64,000 nt of DNA, from positions 1 to 64,000 of the forward strand of contig CAYNEM010000013.1 of NCBI GenBank assembly GCA_964396265.1. The letters are read 5' to 3'. The DNA comes from EA-27 sp964396265. GTDB lineage: Archaea; Thermoplasmatota; Thermoplasmata; RBG-16-68-12; EA-27. Below the pieces are notes generated by a model. It worked only from the letters and a program-made list of their open reading frames with translations. It was not told where the DNA came from and searched no databases. Position numbers and translations under genes: made by a program. Shown piece after piece: positions 43,074-50,790 of this stretch; within the stretch, counting starts at the first letter, position 1, and every line of letters starts with the position of its first letter.

Positions 43074-43652
43074 CTAACGGTCCGATGGCGAAGTCCCCCT
43101 GCGCTTGAGTCCCGCGCGCGCAATCCTGTCGGCAAGGGTTAGGAAGGCGAGGTCGACGTTCTGACCCGTCCTCGCGCTTGTGAGCCAGCTCGGGGCGGAG
43201 AAGTCCTCCGCGACCTCGTTGATTACCGCCATTGCATCCGGCTCGGCGGAGAGGTCGCTCTTCGCCCCCAGCACGACGATCGGGACATGCCCGGAGACGT
43301 GGCACGCCGCGTCGATCCAGTCCGCCGTCGCCCCGATCGTCCGGGACCGCGTCAGGTCGCCGACCGCAAGGACTCCCTGGAGCGCTGAGAAATACACGTC
43401 CTTGAGCAGATCTCGGAACGAGGGTTCCCCCATGATGTCCCAGATGGTCAAAACCGCATGGACCGGGTGGTCGTCGACGAAGAGATCGAACTCCTTCTTC
43501 GACACCTTCGCTCCCAAGGTTGCGTGGTAGTGGTCGTCCCACTGGTCGTACACGAACCGGCGGACGAGGCTCGACTTGCCCACCCCCGGTTCGCCAACCA
43601 GGCACACTTTGGCTCTCATCACCTCAAGACGTTCGGTACCTGGAACTGCCAT
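43074..43652 (-). CDS. Rab/Ras-like small GTPase (operon gene 2)
   Basis: 192 residues. G1 GEPGVGKSSLVRRFVYDQW (about residues 19-37), switch I region HYHATLGAKVSKKEF, G3 WDIMGEPSFRDL, G4 LGAKSDL and G5 TSARTG. The order and KSDL are Rab-like; G3 has DIMGE instead of DxAGQ, so the catalytic Gln is replaced by Glu. A strong Shine-Dalgarno (ggagaggtga) fixes ATG 43652. Roadblock and a second GTPase are encoded downstream, so a GTPase cascade is plausible. Confidence 0.88.
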   Translation of the reverse strand: MAVPGTERLEVMRAKVCLVGEPGVGKSSLVRRFVYDQWDDHYHATLGAKVSKKEFDLFVDDHPVHAVLTIWDIMGEPSFRDLLKDVYFSALQGVLAVGDLTRSRTIGATADWIDAACHVSGHVPIVVLGAKSDLSAEPDAMAVINEVAEDFSAPSWLTSARTGQNVDLAFLTLADRIARAGLKRRGTSPSDR

Positions 43653-43658
43653 CCGTTT

Positions 43659-46600
43659 TCACCTCTCCTGTGTCGCGGCCTCTACCGCCGGCGCCCGCCG
43701 CCCGAGGGGGAGTTTGCCCTCGATCCGCGCGGCGGCCGGCTTCATGTTTCCTCGCCTCGCGATGCGCTTGCGCGTGAGGACCACGGACAAAACGAGAACG
43801 CCCGCGACAAGGATGCTCGGGAACTCCGGGATCTGCAGGTGACCCCACGTCCCTGGGTTGTTCTGGTTGACGTTGTCGGAACCCCAAGTGTAGGTCGTGA
43901 AGGTGGTGTCGTCAAACCCGAGGACCGCGAAACCGGCGACCTGGTTCGCGCTCGTCGAGTTCGTGCCCCAGACATCCCAGAAGGAGATGCTGAACTCGTA
44001 CACCTGCCGGGAGTTGTTGAACGCCCCCACCGCTGACGGCGAGGAGCACGAGCCGCTACAGGACACCCAGCCCGCCCCATTCCCTTTTTCTGAGGTCAGA
44101 GAGCCGCCGCTCGTCACCCGGAACCGCCGATCGTCGCTCTGGGGCACAGATCCTCCGTCGTGGTTCCTGTCGAACACCAATCGGCCCGAATCGACGGCGC
44201 CGTCATCGGTCGTGTCCGCGGTCACCTCGAGGCACACGTAGACGCGCGAGCTCGCCGACCGGCGGCCGACGAGGAACTTCAGGTTCGCGTTGCTCAGCTC
44301 GTCCGCGCCATGGTACTCGCTTGAGCTCGTGCCGCAGTTTCCATCCACGGTCGGGATGTTCGTGAGCGGCTTCGCGAGGGCCGTCAGGGCGTTCGTCCCG
44401 TGCAAGGGTATCAAGCCCGGACTCGCGCGGGTCCCATCCTGTTCCTCCGGCTCTGTCGCGTCCGCGGCCCCGGACCAGTCCGCCGTGATGACGATCACCC
44501 ACTTTCCCTCGACCGCTGCGTCAGGGATGAGGGCGCCCGCCTCAAGCTCCTCGGCACCCAGACCCGTCGCTACCGGAGCTTCCCATTCCCACTCCGTCCC
44601 CGACCAGCGATAGGCGCTCGCGTTGTCGACCTGGCCCCCCCGGCCCTGAACATCGACGAAGCGGTCGAAGGAACGCCCGCCGAGCGTGATGCCGCCCCCC
44701 ACCTCATCTGTACCGAGGTAGAAACGCACGTAGTCGCGCCCGACACGCGGTGGCGGAGGCGGCGGAGCGGCAGAAGCGCCGGGTGCACCCTCCCCGTCCG
44801 GCTCAGGCCTCAACAGGCGATCCGGCACGAGGCTGCCCTCCAATGCAGGTCCGAGGAGCCTCACGTACAGGAAGACCTGGTCCCCTGCGGCGAACGCGTC
44901 CCGGCTCACGATATTCATGGAGGATCTGCTGACACCGCGAAGATCTGTCTCGTCCGATTCTGGATTGGGCCAGTCCGCGAAGAGACCGTCAATACGCTTC
45001 AAGTTCTCGGGTGGGGGCTGTCCCACGTAGGCCCGGGCCTCGAATCCGACGACGGCGAACGGTCGATCCGCCACGACGGAAACGACTCCTGCGGACACGA
45101 GCGACCCTTGAGGAAGCGCCATGGGGTCCGCCGTAACCACGCGGGTCACCGGGGTCCCTTCGACGACCTCGAGGTCCTCTGGAATCGCCGCGAACGCCGC
45201 ACCGGCACTCGTACGAAGCTCGACGCGTTGCACGTGAACCCGAGCCCCTGCTCCGATCGCCTCGAACCGGAGCGCGAGAAACGGCTGGTGCCCGCTCTGC
45301 AGTGTCGTGACAAGGACCTGTTGCGTCACACGAAGCGCGCCGAGGGCAAGGCCGATGGGAACGACGGTGTGGCTCGTCTCTCCCGCGTTGTCATCCGAGG
45401 CGAACCTCGCGCGCAGGGAGGTCGGAGCGAGCTCCGCGAGGAGGTACGTCGGCACCTCAACCTCGAGCTCCCGACCGTTCGCCGCCGCTGACAAATCGAC
45501 ATCGCGCTTCCAGCCATTCCAGTCCGCACGATTGTCCCCCTCGAACCGCATTATGACCGCCTGCTCCACGACGCCGCCCGATCCGGAAACTCGTGCCAAG
45601 TAGTCCGCGCCGAGCTCCCCCAGGTCGTATCCCGTGGTCAGATTGCCATCGACGTCGAGGAATCCATGGACCGTATCGTAGTCCAATGGGTCTGCGAGTG
45701 CGGATCCCGCGACTTCGACTCGGAAGAAGAGGGAGGCATCCGCAAGCTTGAGCGACACGGACTGAATGCGCACGTTCGGACTCGTCGTGAAAGTTCCTTC
45801 CGCATAAGCGGGGACAGCCTTCCAGTCATCGAAGGAGCCGTCGATGGAAATCTCGCGTACTTGCGGCGGGGGAGAGAGGAGTTGAACCATGGTGGCCGTG
45901 GCCATCAGGAGGGCGGCCGCGATCACTATGTGCCGCGGGAGGAACCGTCCGCGTGGTGGAGCAACCGGTGGGGGAGGAATTGCGTTCGGGATTCCAATCC
46001 CGTTGACGAGCCCGTTTACACGTCCATTGCCCTTGGCCGGTCCGCGTCCATTGACCAGCCCGTTGACGCGGCCAGTCCCGTTCGCGACTCCGCGTCCATT
46101 GACCAGCCCGTTGACGCGGCCAGTCCCGTTCGCGACTCCGCGTCCATTGACCAGCCCGTTGACGCGGCCAGTCCCGCTCGCGACTCCGCGTCCATTGACC
46201 AGCCCGTTGACGCGGCCTGTCCCGTTCACGTGGCTGTCGTTGTTCCTTTTCAAGTCGGTCGGCCGATGCCCGGGCGACCAAAGCCGAGACCAGCCCGGCG
46301 ATTCGCTGATCAAACCACGACGTTGCGAGGCCGTGGGATCCGACTGTGCCCTATGTCCCTCCCTGAGGAGTTGCGCCGACGCCGGGCCGAACCCAGAAAA
46401 CGCCGGAAGCGCAGGCAGGCCGTCCGACGCGTTGCCCCGTGGGGAGACCTCCTCATACGTGTACCAAGAGGAGCAAGCTGGAGCCGGAGGATCCCCGTAC
46501 CTAGAACTTGCGCGAGGCACGCCCGTGCAAACGAACCTGGTCGGATTCGTTGACCCACATCGAACGCAAGCGATTTCTGGACCGGCCTGCCTGAGGAGAT

Positions 46601-46697
46601 CCGCGACGGCGGTGGAGTTGCAACGAGGACAGACCGAGAGGGGTTGAAGGCTTCCGGAGCATTGCGGGCACCGGTGAAAGCGATCGAGCCGAAGCAT
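43659..46697 (-). CDS. Zinc-ribbon/VNG-repeat/CBM9-like surface protein (operon gene 1)
   Basis: 1012 residues. An N-terminal cytoplasmic part has zinc-ribbon pairs (CPQC, CPRC, CVRC; about 10-46). Asn/Gly repeats (GRVNGLVNGRG, 16-residue period) span about 150-235. A membrane helix follows (FLPRHIVIAAALLMATATMV, about 248-270), then three extracellular beta domains beginning at IDGSFDDW (about 283), IDGLFADWP (about 567) and a third near 795, resembling carbohydrate-binding family 9/DOMON. The C-terminus IPEFPS, hydrophobic stretch, RKRIARR is a PEF-CTERM-like archaeosortase signal. A GGAGG lies 6 nt before ATG 46697. A likely surface receptor for the downstream signalling genes; ligand unknown. 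Confidence 0.75.
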   Translation of the reverse strand: MLRLDRFHRCPQCSGSLQPLSVCPRCNSTAVADLLRQAGPEIACVRCGSTNPTRFVCTGVPRASSRYGDPPAPACSSWYTYEEVSPRGNASDGLPALPAFSGFGPASAQLLREGHRAQSDPTASQRRGLISESPGWSRLWSPGHRPTDLKRNNDSHVNGTGRVNGLVNGRGVASGTGRVNGLVNGRGVANGTGRVNGLVNGRGVANGTGRVNGLVNGRGPAKGNGRVNGLVNGIGIPNAIPPPPVAPPRGRFLPRHIVIAAALLMATATMVQLLSPPPQVREISIDGSFDDWKAVPAYAEGTFTTSPNVRIQSVSLKLADASLFFRVEVAGSALADPLDYDTVHGFLDVDGNLTTGYDLGELGADYLARVSGSGGVVEQAVIMRFEGDNRADWNGWKRDVDLSAAANGRELEVEVPTYLLAELAPTSLRARFASDDNAGETSHTVVPIGLALGALRVTQQVLVTTLQSGHQPFLALRFEAIGAGARVHVQRVELRTSAGAAFAAIPEDLEVVEGTPVTRVVTADPMALPQGSLVSAGVVSVVADRPFAVVGFEARAYVGQPPPENLKRIDGLFADWPNPESDETDLRGVSRSSMNIVSRDAFAAGDQVFLYVRLLGPALEGSLVPDRLLRPEPDGEGAPGASAAPPPPPPRVGRDYVRFYLGTDEVGGGITLGGRSFDRFVDVQGRGGQVDNASAYRWSGTEWEWEAPVATGLGAEELEAGALIPDAAVEGKWVIVITADWSGAADATEPEEQDGTRASPGLIPLHGTNALTALAKPLTNIPTVDGNCGTSSSEYHGADELSNANLKFLVGRRSASSRVYVCLEVTADTTDDGAVDSGRLVFDRNHDGGSVPQSDDRRFRVTSGGSLTSEKGNGAGWVSCSGSCSSPSAVGAFNNSRQVYEFSISFWDVWGTNSTSANQVAGFAVLGFDDTTFTTYTWGSDNVNQNNPGTWGHLQIPEFPSILVAGVLVLSVVLTRKRIARRGNMKPAAARIEGKLPLGRRAPAVEAATQER
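46042..46233 (-). repeat. Four 48-bp tandem repeats within the surface-protein gene
   Basis: A 48-nt unit (beginning ccgcgtccattgaccagccc on the plus strand) starts at 46042, 46090, 46138 and 46186. The copies are almost identical, differing at single bases (for example gttcgcg against gctcgcg). A degenerate unit lies at about 46000-46041. Each encodes 16 residues of the GRVNGLVNGRG repeat. Such near-identity points to recent expansion or gene conversion, and copy number may vary. Confidence 0.9.
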
Positions 46698-47072
46698 CTA
46701 GGCCTCCGAGCGGTTCGCATTCCCACACGGTCGGCGAGTGAGCCCGACGGACTCAGAATCCGCGTCGGCAAGACGGATCGAGTCTCGGGCGGTGTCAGAG
46801 GGTCCCGGAAGGGAAAAAGGCAGGCCCGGACGGTCAGGACGAACCGGACACGCGGGGTAAACGCTTCCGGTCGAAAAGATGGTTTCGTTCGACATTTGGC
46901 CTGCCTTGCGGAATCTTGCCGCTTTCGGGCGACGTTTGATAGCAAGTAATGACGCTTTCCATCCGAGTATCAAAAATAAGAACGGAAAGCAGCGCGTACA
47001 AAGAGATGGATTTCACGAGACATTATTATATACATCATCATATTTATTAGCCCCTCCGTCAATTACCGTAGT
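46698..47072. other. A/T-rich intergenic region between divergent transcripts
   Basis: About 375 nt. On the minus strand it must hold the promoter of the signalling operon; the best TATA-like site is ttatttttga near 46970, which would leave a leader of about 270 nt. An inverted pair gctttcc/ggaaagc (about 46953-46991) flanks that site. At the right end attattatatacatcatcatatttattag (about 47029-47050) is the richest TATA cluster in the window, serving the RHH gene. No further gene is seen. Confidence 0.45.
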
Positions 47073-47279
47073 GTGCCTCGACGAGCGACGTCGCATCGGA
47101 GTTCGACGAGCATCGGGGTCCGAGCGCCCCAGCCGCTGCTGGCGCGGATCGATGCTTTGGTACGAACCGGTCTCTACCGATCACGGGCCGAGGTCATCCT
47201 CGACGCCCTGAGACGATCCATGGAAACCCTCGAGCGCGAGGCAGGCCTTCAACGTCTCACGGGTCCTGCCCGCCCGTAG
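47073..47279 (+). CDS. Ribbon-helix-helix (CopG/Arc) regulator
   Basis: 68 residues. The RHH core is TSIGVRAPQPLLARIDALVRTGLYRSRAEVILDALRRSM: a beta strand, helix, LYRSRAE turn and helix. It starts at GTG 47073 about 28 nt after TATA atatttattag, so leaderless. It is divergent from the KaiC/GTPase operon across a long intergenic region, so it could regulate that operon. Target is inferred only from position. Confidence 0.75.
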   Translation: MPRRATSHRSSTSIGVRAPQPLLARIDALVRTGLYRSRAEVILDALRRSMETLEREAGLQRLTGPARP

Positions 47280-47336
47280 CGAAGTGACGGCGAAGTCCCC
47301 CGAGGTCGCCGGACCGCGGGCAAACGTCCTAGAGGA

Positions 47337-47819
47337 TCAGGCGCCCGCGACGCCCTGAACCATCGGAAACGACCTCTTGAGTTCATCGAGTTCCCAGGAC
47401 GTGAGCGTGCGCGTGTCGATGGGGATGATGCACCCGGCGCCGTTCTGCTGCAGCATCGCTTGGATGCGGAGGAGGAAGTCGCGGACCTGCTCGTAACCGT
47501 TCACGACCATGAGGAGTTCGACGCCGTCGATGAGGATGGCCGCGTCGGGATTGCGCTCCAGGAACGACTCGATGAGGCCGGAGATCCGCTTGAGGCGGAA
47601 GGGGCTCAGGGCGCGCGCGTCCCCCCTTGTGACGAGCCAATAGTGCTCGGCGCCATTCATGGGGTACCTCGCCCGGACCCGTTCCGGAGGCTCCCGGGTG
47701 ATGCAGAGCACCTTGCGCCCGGACCCCGCCAGCTGGCCGAGGAGGCGATGGCTCAGGTCCGGCTTACGCTCGTCCACAAGGACAACAGGCCCCACTGTCA
47801 GCGCGTGCGAGGGTTCCAT
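47337..47819 (-). CDS. DUF835 protein, stand-alone
   Basis: 160 residues. VLCITREPPERVRARYP, HYWLVTRGDARALSPFRLKRISGLIESFLERNPDAAILIDGVELLMVVNGYEQVRDFLLRI and IIPIDTRTLTSWELDEL match the DUF835 outline well. Divergent from the STAND regulator, with an intervening palindrome. A TATA-like cttatagg (minus strand, about 47852-47859) serves it. Confidence 0.85.
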   Translation of the reverse strand: MEPSHALTVGPVVLVDERKPDLSHRLLGQLAGSGRKVLCITREPPERVRARYPMNGAEHYWLVTRGDARALSPFRLKRISGLIESFLERNPDAAILIDGVELLMVVNGYEQVRDFLLRIQAMLQQNGAGCIIPIDTRTLTSWELDELKRSFPMVQGVAGA

Positions 47820-47868
47820 GGCGATCCCAGACGGATGCCTTTCCCCTGGAGCCTATAAGTCAATTATC

Positions 47869-47880
47869 GGAACATGTTCC
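47869..47880. promoter_or_regulatory. Perfect palindrome GGAACATGTTCC, copy 1
   Basis: A 12-bp palindrome midway between the divergent DUF835 and STAND promoters, immediately upstream of the STAND TATA box (attatatagg, 47894-47903). A likely operator. The same 12 bp recurs at 50712. Confidence 0.55.
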
Positions 47881-47925
47881 ATTTTAGAGAGCCATTATAT
47901 AGGCGCGGATTCATCGAAGTTGCCG

Positions 47926-50616
47926 ATGGCGGCAGGGGTTGCGCGGAACCCCTATTACAAGCGAAAGTTGTTCTACGACACGCGGGACCGCATCCTGCTG
48001 CACCTCCTGGAGTTCGTGGGGTTCGAAGACGACTTCGCCCTCCCTGACCAGATGACCCAGTTCGGGATCGCCGACGGGATCCGCCTCGTCCGGAGCACGG
48101 TCTCGAAGTCGATCCGGGGGCTCATGAAGGAGGGGCTCGTCCGGGGCTCGCGCGCCCACGTGCCGTCCGGTTCGATCCGTCGCACCGTGTACGTGCTCTC
48201 GCAGGATGGCGTCGACGCCGCGAACCGGCGTCGGAGGGAGATCGAGGAGGAGATCGTCCTGTTCCGCGATTCCTCGGGCGAAGGGCGGAAGCTGCGCATG
48301 GGCGACATTCCCAACCTCATGACGGACTTCGCGACCCTCTTCGACGTCGTGACCCATGTTTCGAAGGGCGTGTTCGACCTCGCCTCGTTCAAGACGCGCC
48401 GCGGGAAGCTCGTGGACCTGACCGACCGCATGTCGAGGATACGCCACTTCTTCGGACGCGAGGCCGAACTGGCGAGGGCCGAGGCATGGCTTGAGAGTCC
48501 GGCCGAGCGGGTCCTCGTCATCACGGGCCTGGCAGGGATCGGGAAGACGACCTTCCTGGCCCGGAAGCTCGACGATTGGCGGGAGCGCCGCCATCTCCTC
48601 TTCCACCGGATCCTCCCGTGGACGACGCTCCGGGGCGTCGCGCTGCAGATCGCAGAGTTCCTCACCCGCATAAGCCGGAAGGGACTCGCCCAGTACCTCG
48701 ACGCCACCCAGGGAACGGACATCGAGCAGATGGTCGGGATACTCGCGGCGGACTTGGATGGAGTATCGGTCGTCCTCGTGTTCGACGACTACCACAACGC
48801 AGAGCCTGCGATCCGGAACTTCTTCTATGCGTTCCGGGCCATGCTCGAGACCATCAAGGACGCGAAACTCATCGTCGCTGGCCGCAACGTCAGGCCGTTC
48901 TACGACCGACGGGATGTCCGCATCAAGGAGACGGTTCGCGAGATCGCTCTGGGCGGACTCGATCCCGAGAGCGCGCGGAAACTGCTGCAGACCCGGAACG
49001 CCCGACTTCCGGAGGCGGAGCTGGACGCCCTGGTTCGACGTACCCGGGGTCATCCGCTGTTCCTCGAGCTCGCCGACCTCCACGGCGGCGGCGTCGCGGC
49101 CGACATCCACCGATTCCTGAACGAGGAGCTGTTCTCGAAGATCACGCCGGTCGAAACCCGCGCGCTGACCCTCGCTTCGGTCTTCCGCAGTCCCGTGTCC
49201 GCGGACGCGCTCCAGGAAGAGGAGGGAGTCGAGCCGGGCACGATCCGGAGCCTCGTCGAGCAGACGTTGCTCCTCGAGGTCTCCACCAAGGTTTTCGACG
49301 TCCACGACCTGATCCGGTCGGCGATTATCGAAATCGCAAGCGCCAAGGAACGGAAACGGTTCCATGGGATGGCTGCCCGGTTCTACCTTTCCACGGCGGA
49401 ACCGCGGGCACTCGAGGGGCTGTTCCACCTCGTCGAAGCGGACGACTTCACGGCGGCGGCACGCCTCGCTGTCACGGACGGGCGCGGGATATTGAAACAC
49501 GAGACGCAGGAGCTGCTCGGCATTCTGGACCGACTGCTGCCCCGCATCGACGATCCTGCGCAGAATCTCGAGCTACGGCTCCTCCGGGCTCAAGCGCTGG
49601 ACATCCGGGGGGAGCTTGACGGAGCGATCCGGATCTATCGGGACATCATCCAGACGACGAGCGGACCTGGGTTCGAGCGGAAGATCGCGGGGGCCCACCA
49701 TCAACTTGGGGACATCTACCGCAGACTTGGGGAAAACGAGGCCGCCGAGGAACGCCTCGAAGCAGGACTGGCCCTCTACCGCGCCTCGAAGGACGCCTCG
49801 GGCGAGGCGAGGGTTCTCCACGCCCTGTCCATGCTCGCGGAAGGGCGCGGTGACATCCAACGATCCGAACGTCTCTGTGACAGGTCCCGGGTGCTCGCTC
49901 GGCAACTCGGGATGAAGGAACTCGAAGCGGAGTTGGAGGTCGCGGTGGCGCGGTACCTCGATCACCGGGGTGATCACAAGACCTCCCTAGAACGAAAACG
50001 CCACGCCTTGGCCCTCGCCGAGTCTCTCGGGGATTGGCATCTCCTCGCGAAACTGCACATCTCGCTGGGAGCCGGGTATCACTTCCTCAACCAGCACAAC
50101 GAGGCGGCACTGGAGTACGAACAGGGGATCCAGCTCGCTCGCCGCATCGGAAACCTGCGGATGCTCGCCTTCGGGTTGTACAATGCAGCGGGGGTCTACC
50201 TCCGCAGGGAGGACTTCGTGCGTGGAGAACCCGCCCTTAAGGAAGCGGGCGCGCTCTTTCACAAGCTCGGCGACCCCGTAAACGAAGCGCTGGTCCTGCT
50301 CTATGAAGGCTCGATGTGGTCGAAGCTGGGAAAGTGGGGCCTGGGGAAGGCAAGGTTCTCGGAATGCGTAGAACGGCTACGCCGGGCCTCCAGCCCCGCG
50401 GATCTGGTCCGGTCCCTCTATGCGTTCTCCTGGCACACGCATTTGCACGGGGAAGCTGACGCAGCTCTCCGACTGGTTGACGAGGCCATCGCCATAGCCC
50501 GGAGGATCCGAATGAAAGCCTTGGTGGTGGAAATGCAGGACTATCGCGAGCGATACGCGAAAGGCGTTGTCAAAGGCCCCGGTGGCGTGCCGCGTAGCGT
50601 TCCGACTCCGGGATGA
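47926..50616 (+). CDS. wHTH-STAND ATPase-TPR regulator
   Basis: 896 residues. An N-terminal winged helix (about 10-95: RILLHLLEFVG, RLVRSTVSKSIRGLMKEGLVRG) is followed by a STAND/AP-ATPase module. This has HFFGREAELARAEAWL, Walker A GLAGIGKTTF (near 204) and Walker B VSVVLVFDDYHN (near 283), then a GxP-like region and a second winged helix. About seven TPR-like repeats fill 540-880. STAND proteins are switches that couple ligand sensing to transcription or defence. ATG 47926 is about 28 nt after TATA attatatagg, so leaderless. Palindromes on both sides suggest autoregulation. Confidence 0.88.
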   Translation: MAAGVARNPYYKRKLFYDTRDRILLHLLEFVGFEDDFALPDQMTQFGIADGIRLVRSTVSKSIRGLMKEGLVRGSRAHVPSGSIRRTVYVLSQDGVDAANRRRREIEEEIVLFRDSSGEGRKLRMGDIPNLMTDFATLFDVVTHVSKGVFDLASFKTRRGKLVDLTDRMSRIRHFFGREAELARAEAWLESPAERVLVITGLAGIGKTTFLARKLDDWRERRHLLFHRILPWTTLRGVALQIAEFLTRISRKGLAQYLDATQGTDIEQMVGILAADLDGVSVVLVFDDYHNAEPAIRNFFYAFRAMLETIKDAKLIVAGRNVRPFYDRRDVRIKETVREIALGGLDPESARKLLQTRNARLPEAELDALVRRTRGHPLFLELADLHGGGVAADIHRFLNEELFSKITPVETRALTLASVFRSPVSADALQEEEGVEPGTIRSLVEQTLLLEVSTKVFDVHDLIRSAIIEIASAKERKRFHGMAARFYLSTAEPRALEGLFHLVEADDFTAAARLAVTDGRGILKHETQELLGILDRLLPRIDDPAQNLELRLLRAQALDIRGELDGAIRIYRDIIQTTSGPGFERKIAGAHHQLGDIYRRLGENEAAEERLEAGLALYRASKDASGEARVLHALSMLAEGRGDIQRSERLCDRSRVLARQLGMKELEAELEVAVARYLDHRGDHKTSLERKRHALALAESLGDWHLLAKLHISLGAGYHFLNQHNEAALEYEQGIQLARRIGNLRMLAFGLYNAAGVYLRREDFVRGEPALKEAGALFHKLGDPVNEALVLLYEGSMWSKLGKWGLGKARFSECVERLRRASSPADLVRSLYAFSWHTHLHGEADAALRLVDEAIAIARRIRMKALVVEMQDYRERYAKGVVKGPGGVPRSVPTPG

Positions 50617-50709
50617 TGGTCGATCAGGTGGGGTTCTTTGGCGGCAAGTCCGGATCCATGGTGCATGCACCTCCGCGCGCCCACGGAGACCTGGCCCTCA
50701 TCAACGCTC

Positions 50710-50725
50710 TTGGAACATGTTCCAA
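50710..50725. promoter_or_regulatory. Palindrome GGAACATGTTCC, copy 2 (extended to 16 bp)
   Basis: TTGGAACATGTTCCAA, a 16-bp perfect palindrome with the same 12-bp core as copy 1. It lies between the STAND gene and archaeosine synthase, upstream of a weak TATA-like acaaaaac (about 50754-50761). Confidence 0.55.
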
Positions 50726-50790
50726 ATTTTGGGAATGAACCCCATCCCGGGGTACAAAAACGACTTCTAGGGTGGCATCTGTCCCGCCGT

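Noticed and set aside
46042..46233. The 48-bp repeats as a CRISPR array
   Set aside because: There are no unique spacers; units are contiguous and in frame inside a coding sequence.
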